This document shows, piece after piece, positions 13,405-25,394 of a stretch of 64,000 nucleotides of DNA; within the stretch, counting starts at the first letter, position 1; every line of letters begins with the position of its first letter. A program made the position numbers and the translations under genes. The stretch lies in NCBI GenBank assembly GCA_935421135.1, contig OW285197.1, positions 11,224,223-11,288,222 on the forward strand, read 5' to 3'. Under the pieces are notes generated by a model, which saw only the letters and a program-made list of their open reading frames with translations, had not been told where the DNA came from and made no database searches. Origin of the DNA: Bugulina stolonifera (taxonomy: Eukaryota; Bryozoa; Gymnolaemata; Cheilostomatida; Bugulidae).

Positions 13405-13500
13405 TCTGAGTTTAATAGCCTGTCAGCTGTTTACCCAGCTATAGGCTTTAATAGCTTGTCAGCTGTTTACCCAGCTACAGGCTTTAATAGCCTGTCGACT
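13405..13500. repeat. Tandem repeat, about 38-bp unit, 2.5 copies
   Basis: The unit 'tttaatagcctgtcagctg' plus 'tttacccagctataggc' is repeated two and a half times with a few substitutions. Ordinary minisatellite in non-coding DNA. Confidence 0.8.
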
Positions 13501-14109
13501 GTTTCGTCACTTACAGAGTTCCAATTTCAATGCCTACAAGTTAATACCTCCCTCTCATGTGCGCCCTCTAGAACCATTACACTGTGTACATAAAACTAAA
13601 TTTCATCTGAATATAGTTGCAGGTCATTCACAAAGTAAAGAGGTCAAGGCTGTAAGTTAGTTTGCAAATTAGTTTGTGGTAATTCTTGTCTGCTACTAGT
13701 TTTAACTGTGAAAGGTGAGCTCTTTCCCTAAGAGCTTCGCTCACTTTCAGGTTAAATGCTAAATAAGATGAGTTAAGTATTGTGGTGTTCCAGCATACAT
13801 ATCCGGTCTCTCCTGGATAGCCACACATCTATGTAACCAACTCTCATGCCCCAGTTATTCCATTATGCATGACTCTCATTATACATGCTTATTACATATG
13901 CTTATTATGTACTTATTCTTGTCAGTAACTGTTTGGCTAATGTGCATTATTGTTTTATTCAACCAATCAGGTCTATGTATTTTTCTGTATCTAATTAATT
14001 GCAAGTACATTATTACCTGATATTGTTCTGTTTTTTGCCCATTGTAAATAATGATGGCCGATGTCATGGATATATCTCATATTAATACAGTATCCATTTC
14101 TCACTATTG

Positions 14110-14330
14110 TAAGCATTTTTGTGCATGGCCGACCCTTTTATGGTCGGAACTCGGGCGTTTTCAGCCATCTTGTTATGCAATTTCCGGGGACGATACCTTA
14201 TCGTAGAGCCTGACCCCCTGTCAGCCGCTTTAGCCAGAAGTTCAATCCATGTAAAAGCTAGCACATTTTCTATGCTAAATCAGTTGTTGATTGCGCTCGA
14301 ATAAATCAACATCTCCTAACTCAACCTACA
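14110..14330 (+). mobile_element. Old LTR remnant related to the LTRs at 58.7-63.4 kb
   Basis: The tract 'gccatcttgttatgcaattt' with flanking CGGG/GGTC-rich sequence aligns with the LTR tract 'gccatcttgttgcgcaactt' (58930, 59896 and, inverted, 63095). An AATAAA follows at about 14301, as in the younger copies. Borders and target duplication cannot be seen, so this is a diverged fragment. Confidence 0.5.
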
Positions 14331-14736
14331 GAGTTTTACTCTTGCAGATTTCTTGCTGAGTATAAACCATCGGACCTTAGTCGATCCTTGATTCTTCAAT
14401 GAATCTAGCATCGGATCTACATCCCCTCATCATCATAGATCCTTTTTACACTCCTACTGAGTATAAATCATAGGACCTACGTCGACCCTTGGCTCTTTAA
14501 TGAGTCCAAACACTGGCCTACGTCCTCTACAATAACTACAAGAGCTTTACTTAACTGTTCACTCTTCATGTAAGGTGTGGATGTTTACCTTGGCAGCCTA
14601 CTACCACTACCAAGAGCTTCCCCGCTCATGCTACCATTGGCACCCGTGGAAAAACCATTGCACAAAATATTACAGTATGTATTCCATGATATAAACACAA
14701 TAAACATTCCTTTGGTTAGTAATGTCTTACATGCAT

Positions 14737-14935
14737 GTAACCGTGGGTTTGTGGTCAGGGCTCTGCACTTTCATGTGGGAGTCCCAGGTTCGATTCCCAT
14801 AGAGGTCATTGGTGGTGTTAGGAAAGGCATTCAACACTATAATGCTCCTGTGCTACATCAGTTAACTTTACCATTGGTGAAGTGCCTTCTCTACACCAAC
14901 TTAGTAAAATTCAGGTCTCTTTAGAGCATTTCTTT
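14737..14935 (+). mobile_element. tRNA-derived SINE, family A
   Basis: A B-box-like sequence (CAGGTTCGATTCCCA, about 14788) lies downstream of a tRNA-like head, followed by the body 'tcattggtggtgttaggaaa'. The same head and body occur inverted at 22787-23032. It is not an intact tRNA: no cloverleaf with matching acceptor ends is present. Confidence 0.7.
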
Positions 14936-15060
14936 CTTACCTGGAATTAATAGTTGGGAAGTAAAGTTGGTAAGTTTCTCTGCCAAAATCTTGATAATTT
15001 ATTTTTAGAGATGCTACTCCGATAGTCCTGTCGAAGCACAGTAGGAGAAAGGTCATTAAC

Positions 15061-15130
15061 CAGGCTTACCAAGTCTCCCTAATTCCGCAGGAGACTCCCT
15101 GATTTTCATCAGTCGAACTTGGCAAGCCTG
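15061..15130. mobile_element. 70-bp hAT-type mini-MITE
   Basis: Terminal inverted repeats CAGGCTTACCAAG / CTTGGCAAGCCTG flank a core holding CTCCCT motifs. A perfect 8-bp target duplication TCATTAAC is present at 15053-15060 and 15131-15138. At 70 bp it is about the smallest transposable unit imaginable. A longer relative lies at 42279-42419. Confidence 0.85.
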
Positions 15131-15780
15131 TCATTAACACATCTACCATTACAGTTCTGGTCATGGAATGGCGAACATAGTGAGAAGAGAGAGAATCTTT
15201 ACTGCAATACAAGGATGGTTCAAGCAACAGGTATGATCACATTTCACAGATATTGTTTTGAGTAAGAACTTTTACACAATTCAATTGTTTGAAACATGAA
15301 ACATAGAATCACAACATTCAAAGAATTTATCTACTTTTCCGGCAGAAGCTGACGATGATAATAATATTGGTTATTTTTATTAACACATTTATTTGAATGA
15401 ACAGTGACAACAAAATTATTCTGAACAATATTTCACTAAAACTTTTTTAGCATCACACCAAATAATGCACATAAGATAAAATTATTAACTGTGTGTAATT
15501 CTTATGTCATCATGAAATACTTTTAAAAGACACAATAACATATCCAACTATTTCAAACAGTAATGTTAAATTTAATATTACATTGAATACTGCACTGATA
15601 AAACAACTTAAAATGTACAAGACATATATTTGTTATACATTATTCATTCACTGTAATACACTAGCAATAACACCAAGACATTTTCATATTTTTTTCTATT
15701 AATTCATGAAACATTGACACATTTTAATGCAACAATCAGTTTGTCTCAGTCATCAGGTTGAATCCAACATAGTGCATCTG

Positions 15781-16158
15781 TTACTCTAGAGCACGAAGGC
15801 ATAGCAACAAAAATGTAGAACCACAGGAAATGATTGCAATAATGAAAATGGGATCTTTAGCCAGAAGTAGACCCTGTTGTTCTATGCAGGTACTGGCTGC
15901 CGCGTGCACAATGATGCAAACCACCGACAGGAAACTCTGCCCAAGCATAGCCACATCCGGGAGATTTAGGGATAGATAACTACTCATGATTGGCCAAGTG
16001 ATAGTAAATATAACAAACAGCATAAAATTGATTATGAGAATGTAGCCACTACACTTCTTAATAGTTTCTGCCCAAAATATACGTCTTGCTTCGGCCCTTT
16101 CATCTGATATCAATTCGTTGGAGATTTGTCTTCCACAATTTGTACATTTACATGGCAT
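15781..16158 (-). CDS. Small membrane protein, unknown family
   Basis: A single-exon 125-codon ORF starting with ATG. The N-terminus has a possible zinc-binding pair (MPCKCTNCGR), then a charged segment. Three hydrophobic segments follow, at about residues 39-58, 69-90 and 101-121, ending four residues before the stop, so it should be an integral membrane protein. AATAAA on the coding strand occurs about 400 bases downstream (near 15376). No homologue family is recognised. It may be a complete small gene or the last exon of a longer one; no convincing upstream exon was found. Confidence 0.55.
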   Translation of the reverse strand: MPCKCTNCGRQISNELISDERAEARRIFWAETIKKCSGYILIINFMLFVIFTITWPIMSSYLSLNLPDVAMLGQSFLSVVCIIVHAAASTCIEQQGLLLAKDPIFIIAIISCGSTFLLLCLRALE

Positions 16159-18056
16159 TTTGCTACAAAATAGTGAACATAATCTAATTTAAATTTTGCT
16201 CACAATTTTCGTTCAGTCAACTTATAAATTCATACATGCTAATACAATGTAATATAAGCCACCATCTACAATTTGTATTTTACTAGAAATCGCAACCTAG
16301 TCAATCTGCTAACTGCGTGGAATCTAAAAATGAACACTGCAATATTCTTTGGCTGAAAATGGCAAACTATACAGTTTAAACCATCAAAATGCAATACATA
16401 TAGTGCTCACCTTAATCTGTGCTGAAATAAAAATACTTTCCCAGTAGTTTCAGGTTTTTCTATCTGTATGTCTCACGCTACAGTCCTAGCGGTGGATGTC
16501 AGCCGCTTTCTGGTTAATTTATGCGAGTAATGTATAGAAGTATTCAGTAATATAGCATTTACAGAGTGGAAAAAAATCAATTAGAAAACTGTCAAGTAGC
16601 TCTACATTAGTTGAACAGGGCAACATATTTATAATTATCAACATGTCAATGAAGGGTAATCTTTCTACATCTTCATAGGTCAATGATCCCTATGAATCGT
16701 TTGCAATAGTTTATATAGATAATTTATGTTATTATGTTGTACAATGCATATGATATGCTGTTCAACTGCCTATATAAAAGTTTCCATTGGTTTGATGGTA
16801 GGCCTTTTCTACACAGGCCTATTGCATGATGTACTCTCAAATAAATAAGACAACCTCTGTTAGTATAATTTATAATTAATATAATTGACACTTTAGGAAT
16901 GAGTTATTCCGTGTGTTTTCTTTCACTCTAGTATCCAATGATTGCAGTTATTGCTTGGAAAAACACTCGGATGTTAGGATTAATCGGATTGGATTTTCTG
17001 ATCAGACATTTTTGAATGTAATAAAATACAATACCTAAGAAATTTAGTAGTAGTTTCCTAAAATTAATTTATAGATAACAGCAGCAAGTGCATTAACCTT
17101 TGCCGCAAATTATAAATCTGGTTGATTGGCTATAAGACTGCAAGCTATATTAGAGCTTAGAACTACATTTATATGTATGTCAACCATTGGATAGGGGTTT
17201 AATGCACTATGGTTTTCTTCAAGTAAAGGGTGTCAGCAAAATTACACGGTCTGCAGTGCAATTCTCCTGCAGCCTATGGAGTACATAAAGGTAGAAACTG
17301 GCCTAAACACCCCATACCACACATATAACTTTATTTTAAAATTTACATCATAACAAATATCAGTGATATCACTGAGATGGTTGATGAAATAAAAGTGCAT
17401 GGTAATACTAAATTCAATTCAGTCCTAGACTGCAATACACTACTAGCAGAGCAGTCAACACTTGGGTGTACGTATATGACCACTCTCTTTAAACCTGTTA
17501 TTATGTACACCTACATGTATATCCAATATGCATGTGTGGATGCATTCTCTCATGTATATTTTTTAATATAAAATCTATATATTTGGTATATTTTAGTATG
17601 TTTTAATATACTTAACCAACTTGCTGCACTTTCTGCTTGCAGAAAGTGCGGCAAGTTATCTAGGTATATTAAAATATATATGCTTGCAGAAAGTGCCATA
17701 AGTTGGTTTAGTAGAATTCTTGTAACTCTGAGATGATTTCCCTAATTTGAAGGAATATAAAAGTGACAAGTATGGATGTTTCCATGCCTATTAAAACTCT
17801 ACTGTATAAAGCCTTGATACAGGCTCCATTTGTTAGGTAATGATTTTATGCACTATACATAAGAGTGTATTTAAAATCTCATAGTTATGCACTGAAAGTT
17901 GGAAACTAATCTGGAAACTGCTTAGAATATTTTCACGCATTTTTGAAATCTTTTAAGTGCCATGAGAAAAACATTTTATAAGTAGAAATTGGAAAGGAGC
18001 TGGGCTCTGATCCTCACATTGTGAATTAACTTGTTGATTTCAATATTGAATGTGGA
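16159..18056. other. Intergenic sequence with one hairpin repeat
   Basis: AT-rich, no supported gene. Its only clear structure is the inverted-repeat unit at 17612-17710. ORFs such as 17377-17571 lack splice or composition support. Confidence 0.5.
17612..17710. mobile_element. About 100-bp inverted-repeat element (MITE relic)
   Basis: The ends TTAACCAACTTGCTGCACTT and, inverted, TAAACCAACTTATGGCACTT form about 30-bp arms. The left arm also pairs with the adjacent GCAGAAAGTGCGGCAAGT, giving a second internal hairpin. No target duplication is certain. Confidence 0.55.
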
Positions 18057-21000
18057 ATGGAAAAAATAAGGTCATCTGAAATACCGCAAAGGTTGTTAAA
18101 TGATAAGAGAGTTACAAAAAATGAGTTACCAGATTGTTACTTAAGACTGCATGAATTAATTGCTGCATTCATCAAGCACAGGTTAGATGTCTCCACAGTA
18201 AAACCACAGTCCTCTTATGATATTACACAACGTGACAAATTGTGACTAATGCATATAATACAATATAATATGACATAACATAATGTAATAATATAATATA
18301 ATATAATATAATATAATGTAATATAATATAATATAATATAATATAATATAATATAATATAATATAATATAATATAATATAATATAATATAATGTAATATA
18401 ATGTAATATAATATAATATAATATAATATAATATAATACAATATAATATAATATAATATGATATAATATGACATAATATAATATAACATGATATAATATA
18501 TAACATAGTATAATATAATATAATATAATATAGCATAATATAACATATAATATAATAGAACATGATATAATATAATATAATATAATATAATATAATATAA
18601 TAGGAGTGCAATTTTAAACCTCTAATGATTGATCTCATCCGCACAAGTCATTTTGGCTATATTATAATAGTCAACTCATATCCCCTCCATTTGTACCAAT
18701 GTAGCTAAATGTCAAAACATGGAATGAATTATTTTTATTTTAAGTCATGATCACACTCTTATGTGGGCATGCATTTACTCTGTTAGGTTCTCCATTTCAC
18801 AACTTCACTACATAAAATTAGCCCTAAGCCCTTTTTGTTAATGTATTGTTGTCTACATGTATATGCACATGTATTCATACTTCTAAAACAGACATAATTG
18901 TTTTGTAGTGGCAACAACTGCAGCTGACAAGCATGTTATTGTTTATAGCTAAACAACATTATATGGATGACAACCTTAGCTCACAGAATGGCGTAATATA
19001 ATTACATGTAAACAGTGTTTATGTTTTTCTTTAGACATCCATGTGAAGATAACTTCCTTCCAGATGTCTCAGCATGTTGTGTTACTGGGACTCCGCTGGG
19101 TGCAGTTTTGGAAGATTATGGTAAGTTAATAGGCAGTTACAAAGAATATCTATCTAAGAGAAGAGGAGACAACTGCAAAAAAAAACAATGAGTTGTTATT
19201 TAGAAATTAAGTCTTGCACTGTTTGTAGTTGACTTTCTAAATGTCATAATATTGAGCTCATTGCTGCCATGAAAGCTTTTCTAAGCTTGGACTGTAGCCA
19301 AAATTTGAGAATGATGCTCTCAATTATTAAAGTCTATGTTGAAATTCTCAATTCTGTGGTTGAAGAAAAGATGTTTCTACTTAGACAATATGAGGATATT
19401 TTATTCTTTAGCTGAGAGAATGAGTGCTCATCCAGAGGTAGAACAGTTAACTCAAGACTTTATAGATGCTTCTGGTGACTGTTATGATAACCAGAATGTG
19501 AAGAGAAATGTGAAGAAATTAACAGAAAATTTTTTTCGAAATCGTTACAATGACAAGTTATCCTATGACGACACGGTGATGACGGTAAACTCTCAGACCA
19601 TAAATTTACCTGGTAACCTGCTTAAGCCATAAGATTTATCAGCCCTGCAAGTAGAAGTATCTCCATGTAAATATAGAATAATTATGTTTGCTAGGAAAAT
19701 TTATCGCACTGTTAATTGATTTTATATGACGGTAATTCAACCAAACCTGTGTTTGTCTTTATTTGTTTGCATTCATCAACTGGGTCCACATTAATTGTAG
19801 TCATTTATGGTGGTGGACGGTTTGTCATTTCAACTGTGGAAGAATATCCCTGGAAAGCGATATAACAAGGTCATTAAATGGATTTCATATTTCATGGATG
19901 AGTTTCGAGCAATGCGGCATATAATTGGGCTGGGGCAGGTAAAATATCTGTTAAAGTAGTATGTTTTCCACTCATTATGTAATACTGTTTCCAAAATAAC
20001 ACTCTCTCAGTTGGCAAGCATGCATGTAATTTTTCAATTAGATTTTGCAGCTTGTCTATACCTACGAGTTAAGGAAGAGTTGGTTTTGGAGAAGTTTCAG
20101 ATTAGAGGAGAGAGTCAGCACAAACCGAAATGTCAATTTTTTGTACATTGCATGGAGAATGCTGTAAAAAACATGAATTTCTTTGCTAACTTCCCTGAAA
20201 CTCATACATTCCACAATTCACTCTTTCACCATCTTCCTGCCAAGTTTCGGATACCTGTTGCAATATTCGCACCTCATGTTATAAGTGATAGTTTATTTAG
20301 AACTGCAGTACAACAGCTTCGCTGTATACGTAGTTAGATGTACTTCTATAGTGATAGTGCATTGAAGTACTAGGTAACATAACTACTAGTAAACTCAGTA
20401 CTGCCATTCTAGGTAAATGAGGAGAGCAGATTTAGGTTGGATTGAATCATCATTCCTTCTACTATCTATGATTTCTGTTTGTAATTTTAGCCTGGATGGA
20501 TCCAAAAGTACACATCTTTGGTGAACCGAGACCAGAACTTCCATTCAGTGTATAGTCCTGGTGAAGTGGCAAAGATTTCCGATGTACCAACTCTACTGTC
20601 TCTTTACGACAATGACAGAAGTCCTTCTCCAGTTGCCGGTCTAATGGACCAAGAAACTACAGAGTCACCAATCAAGCAGAAGAAGAAGAGACATTCATAT
20701 GAAAGCTGTGGGAATGCATCATCTGGAATCGAACCAAAACTCACAAAAGTACCGTCTCCGAGAGAAAGTGTTGATTTGGAATGGTACGAGCAAGATAAGA
20801 GGATAACACGGATAGAAACCGGTGAAGAGCTGCTTACTCCGAGTGTTCTTCTCTATTTTATTGTTCACAGGTTTGATATACATGTTACATCGTTCATCTG
20901 CCAATGACAATCGGGCTTTACCACACCTAGTCCCCTAGCACAAGGAACAGAATATGTTACCACTACATCAGCTCAGCAACCTTAAAAAGGAAGCTTTGCC

Positions 21001-24000
21001 TGTGAGCAGTAGACATGCTCTGAGCCAACTGCTCACAACGCACCCCTCAATGTTTGATATATTTATGAGGTTTTTTATGCAAGGAATTTATCTTTTGAAC
21101 AATATCATGGCAGGTGAACAAACGATGGGTGCCTTGTGTGCAGTTGCTCAAAGCATGTTACTGCTCACTGGTGAGGATTTCCTTTTTTAAGGTTGCTGAG
21201 CTAGTGTAATGGTAGCATGTTCTGTTTACTGTGTTAGGCGATTAGGTGCAGTAAAGGCCCCCCCCCCCCCCTTCACACATGGATGTGAAACAAGTCTCTG
21301 ATTGTTCAAAAATTAAATTCCGTGTAAAAAGCCTCATATACATGTACATGTATATGTATATAAAATTGATAAACCCCTAACACTTTAAGTACTCGTATAG
21401 TTATAGGTGTCTTCGCGACCTGAACGTCAGACTCAGGCCGATTTACAAAAATATTTTCCGGCACACATCCATCACAGGGTCGCGAACACATCGGCCTGGG
21501 CCAAAAGCAAAATCCTCATTTCCGCGCGAAGAAATCAGGTGTGCCGATGAGCTAGGGATGGTTTCGTCCGGCCAAGCAAAATCCTAGGCCAATAGCCCTT
21601 CTGGCCTTGGTCGGACGGCCATCTTGTAAATTTTATTTGCGACCCGGGTCCGTCCAAGAGGTCGCAAAGACACCTTATAGCTATATTTTATACCTTGCAG
21701 TAGCTTATGTGAATGTTTTACAGTATTGCTTCAGGCTTACCTGTTTAATACAGTATATTATATTTGTGTTTCATTTTCTATAGTACATTGCCAAGGTATA
21801 TGACTTGTAGAACAATAATATTCTATCTGCATAGTAATAATAGGTAATTATTCTGCATTATGTTTTCCAGAATGTCATTTTACATGCTAACAAAGGAATC
21901 GACAAAGATATTTATTTCTCTGAATGGAAGCGTGTGTGATGGCGCCGCAAACCATCCTTTAGCCGTGGCTCTACAAGATTTTGGTATTTACTTTTCTTGC
22001 CTAAAAATGCACACATTGACATAGAAAATTTCTGGTGTAAATTTTGAAAATCATGTATGGTACAGTTTCACAGCTGATGGATAAATAAGCAGAGCTAATC
22101 TTTCTATAATTGTTGCGGTAATGCTCCATTTAGGCATCGCATAACAATGTTTTAAAACGAACCAGTTTCTTTTCAAGGCTTTTTAAATACTACCCCAAAC
22201 CAACCCTACCCCATTTTTAGATACTACCCCATTTATAAATGTAGTGTTACAGTGTACAACTATCCGCATTTACTTGTCTACTGCAGGTGATGAGATATCA
22301 CAGCTTGAACTTTACCAAAAGACACTGGCCAGTTTTCGAGCACTAATAGATAATTCTTGCAACAAAGTAGCAAAGTTTGTCGAGTTAATTGAGAGATTTG
22401 TGTTGGGACCAGATGATATCGTCTTGTATGATAGAATTATAATGGTGAGTTGCGCACTGACGATAAGCATGTGAAAGAATATTTTGATACCTCCTCCGGT
22501 TAACTGGAACTCCATGTATTTGCTTTCCAAAAAATGTTGGCCTTCTACTCTTTCACAAAAAACAAACATGGCAATTTTAGGTCCTACTGTTGACGACAGA
22601 AATGATTGTGGAAGCTCTAGCTGCTGGCGACTCTCTGGTAGCGACCGAGTACTATCAAATAGTTTTGGACAATGTGCTGAGGACTGACAACCAGAGAGAT
22701 GACATTATGCATGCTGGATGGGTAAGGACACAATTATATACATGTACATACCAGTAATATATTCAGTGCAGATCTGCACTGACTATTACTGCTCATACCC
22801 AGCAGATTTTCTTCCCACTATAAATCCCAGATGAGCGAACAATGTTCTCAAAAGGTCTGCAGTTTCTACTTTTTGGAGTAGAAAAGGCTGATGGCAAAGT
22901 TACTGAAGTAGCACAAGAGCATCATAAAGTTGAATGCCTTTCCTAACACCACCAATGACCTCTGCAGGAATCGAACCTCGATCTCTCTCATAAAGGGCCA
23001 GAGCTCTAAGCTCTAGGCCACGGCTGCTCTATATCAATATATATGTATTTTTTTCTACGTGTAAATCATAAGCATTATAAGTGAAAAGTTTTGACATACT
23101 TACATGTGCATGTACAATGTAGAACACAGAGAACCATTTTCATAATCAGAAATGGATTATTTATTTAGTATATACAATGTATGTGTATTATCCGCGTACT
23201 CAGCCAACATTTCAGGTCTTTAAATGTATGACCAAAATGCAATTTACTATTTTAACACGGTTTCTTACACTGCCACCTAAAATTCAAAATCAAATTTCGT
23301 AAATGGGATGCTATTCGGTTTGACTTACATTTGTACATGACTGTATGTTTGACAATCAGTGTTCTATCAACGCAGAATCTAACTGACAAGTAAGACAATA
23401 ACCCATATTATGTTGCAGTTGACAAAAATTAATTGATAATTAATACATTAGCATTCGAACAGTCAAAGTGCTTCCCACAACATTAAGTTAGTGATGAATC
23501 ATTCCCAGATGCAATAAGTAATAGAAATATAAAACAATTTTATAAATTCAGTATGAATTAGACATTGAATTTATCGCTAATAATAATTAGCAAACTCGTT
23601 ATCAAGCAAACCATCACTAATGCAATAATATATTATTCTACCATGAGAGCTATACATTGAAATTTTTAGCAAATTTAAACAATCTTTTACAATATCATCT
23701 CTTCTAAATTCATGCGTAGTCACCACAGCACTAGCGTCTCAGTTATTTTACTCTATATTTTCAATCTCTATAACATCATTCAAAGTGCCAATCTAATTTT
23801 CAGCTAGAATTGAGAACGTTCAAAAACTCCATAGTCAGAAGAAATGAGTTTTCTCTTCTGGCTGACCATACGCTTGTACAAGGCAAAGGGAGGCAACCAC
23901 AAACACTAGAAGGTATTGAAAAGAAGCATAATCAAACTAAGCCTCACATTCAAGATTGGTACTGCCAAGCGAAATCTACTCAAAAGTGTTGTACTACAGA

Positions 24001-24796
24001 GCATAAGGATGTACGCAATTCCCTTATACGCTTAACTAGCACATTGCCTTCTGGTTTGGCATCAGTTTCATTAGACAAAGGATTAGTTGAAGAAAGGAAG
24101 CCACCTTCAAAAACCGCTGTGCATCCAAAGAGTCAATCAGAGAATGCCCCGGTTTCTTTTAGTATGGAAGTGACGAACACTATCTCAGAAACGACTGATG
24201 ATGAAATTTCTTTGTGCAATTACCCTAACCAAATATTGTCCTTGCAGGATATATTGGGGTCAACAGCAGCCACCCCGCCAGCGTGGCAGTTACCATTGCA
24301 AACGGATGTTACACCAGACCTTCCTGATAAAGATGATTGGGATGGAATATGTTTCGATATTGACTCCATGTTGAATCCACCATGTTCTAGAACTCGCAAT
24401 GCACCAACCACATTGACTTGCGCTCCAGCCACATCCACCTGCTATTCATCTACACCCACTTGTTCTTCCCCTCCATTCACCTGTCCTCCAGCCACACCCA
24501 CCAGTCCTCCATCCACACTCACCTGTCCTCCAGCCACACCCACCAGTCCTCCATCCACACTCACCTGTCCTCCAGCCACACCCACCTGTCCCCCAGCCAC
24601 ACTCACCTGTCCACCAGCCACACCCGCCTGTCCCCCAGCCACACCCACCTGTCCTCCAGCTACACCCACCTGTCCTCCAGCCACACCTACCTGCAATCAA
24701 ACTGACAACACAATATTGACCAATGAGCAGCTAGCTAAAATTGGAATTGGCTTTGATGATTATTTCTTTGAGTTTACACCCAGCGATTGTGATTAA
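18057..24796 (+). CDS. Gene A: tandem Bcl-2-like protein with Pro-rich tail
   Basis: Nine exons: 18057-18181, 19035-19120, 19412-19584, 19801-19938, 20491-20870, 21871-21983, 22287-22444, 22581-22721, 23804-24796; 768 codons, phases 2,1,0,0,2,1,0,0. Every exon has its counterpart in gene B. Core 1 (about residues 40-190) has a BH3-like TPLGAVLEDYG and a degenerate BH1 region (KVIKW). Core 2 (about 290-450) has a BH3-like LQDFGD at 335-340, hydrophobic alpha5-like helices, and a BH2-like MHAGW at 434-438 followed directly by a phase-0 intron, the position known in BCL2. The tail (450-768) is polar, with 13 seven-residue Cys/Pro/Thr units and an acidic-aromatic end (DDYFFEF). No C-terminal membrane anchor is seen. 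A role in apoptosis control is inference. The start was chosen by homology to gene B's first exon; an upstream exon is possible. Confidence 0.6.
18262..18600. repeat. AATAT microsatellite in gene A intron 1
   Basis: More than 330 bases of near-perfect 5-bp repeat (ataat). The long Tyr/Ile ORFs read on the minus strand here are artefacts of the repeat. Confidence 0.95.
20945..21230. mobile_element. Foldback pair of SINE family C in gene A intron 5
   Basis: Arms of about 90-100 bp ('cagctcagcaaccttaaaaa' and its partner near 21190) are inverted around a short centre. The same arms occur in the foldback at 56343-56740. The right arm runs on into a tRNA-like head and then a poly-C run at 21259-21272. 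Confidence 0.65.
21406..21674. mobile_element. 269-bp MITE with TTATA target duplication
   Basis: Inverted ends GGTGTCTTCGCGACCT / AGGTCGCAAAGACACC flanked by TTATA at 21401-21405 and 21675-21679. It is markedly more GC-rich than its surroundings and contains no ORF of note. A degenerate relative may lie around 46750-46995 ('gctagagatggttggatcaggcc'). Confidence 0.75.
22787..23032 (-). mobile_element. tRNA-derived SINE, family A, inverted copy
   Basis: The reverse complement has an A-box-like start (GTGGCCTAGAGCTTAGAG), a B box (GAGGTTCGATTCC) and the same body as 14737-14935. It lies in gene A intron 8. Confidence 0.75.
24415..24693 (+). repeat. Coding minisatellite, 21-bp unit, 13 copies
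   Basis: In-frame repeat within the last exon of gene A encoding TCPPATP-type heptads, with variants TSPPSTL and ACPPATP. The regular Cys every seven residues is unusual for a cytosolic tail. Copy number probably varies between individuals. The minus-strand Gly/Val-rich ORFs here are shadows. Confidence 0.9.
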
Positions 24797-25394
24797 GTCA
24801 CTTTCCATTTAACTGGTAGACCAGATTAATTATACAAGATGTGATTATATTTCGAAAAGAAATCGGTTTCCTTCTATGTGGCAATGTTCTGCTGTTGTAT
24901 AGACTTTTCTGTTGAGTATAATATAATAATATGTCATTCAAACCTCCAAACCTTGTGTAAACCATAATGAAGAGATGTAATAAGAACATTAGTTTAAAAC
25001 GTAGAACAACAACTTGACTTCGCAGAGAAATTACTTTAGTGTTGTCAAAAAACTATTATTACCCATTATAGTTGATCAACTGTCAAAAACATAAATTTGA
25101 AAATATCAGAAAATTTTGCAGACAGATGAACAGTATTAAGTTCTAGAAACATGCAACTTCTCTTCTGCTCAACGGTAATAGTTAAGATACGATTCTCCTG
25201 TAACAGATTGGGTTGCGCAATATCAAGAACAGACTATTTTGCATCTCCAATTGATTCATATGGAGGATAAGTATGTAATATATCTCAATTACCAATCACG
25301 CCTTAATGTCACCCCTTAATTGTGAACAAAAATTCATCCATAGTATTGAAACAAGAAATTATGCTACAGCATATATTTTGTTAAATGTTAGATT
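24797..25394. other. Spacer and likely 3' UTR of gene A
   Basis: Non-coding, AT-rich. No AATAAA was seen before the foldback element, whose loop carries one at about 25516. Gene A transcripts may therefore end there; this is inference. Confidence 0.4.

Noticed and set aside
14770..14810. Possible tRNA gene from a B-box match
   Set aside because: No cloverleaf or acceptor stem; the repeat at 22787-23032 shows it is a SINE head. The same applies to 29630, 35395, 56490 and 56783.
15168..15230. Possible first exon MANIVRRERIFTAIQGWFKQQ with a GTATGA donor
   Set aside because: It ends in phase 0 and I found no partner exon; gene A's first exon is better placed at 18057 by homology to gene B. It could belong to an unseen gene.
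18223..18644. Long Tyr/Ile-rich minus-strand ORFs
   Set aside because: Produced entirely by the AATAT microsatellite.
20011..20337. 108-codon ORF in gene A intron 4
   Set aside because: It starts at a splice-acceptor-like site, but no good donor follows, gene B has no counterpart, and skipping it keeps phase 0 and the paralogous junction.
24418..24705. His/Ser-rich and Gly/Val-rich ORFs over the repeat of gene A
   Set aside because: Other-frame and antisense shadows of the coding minisatellite.
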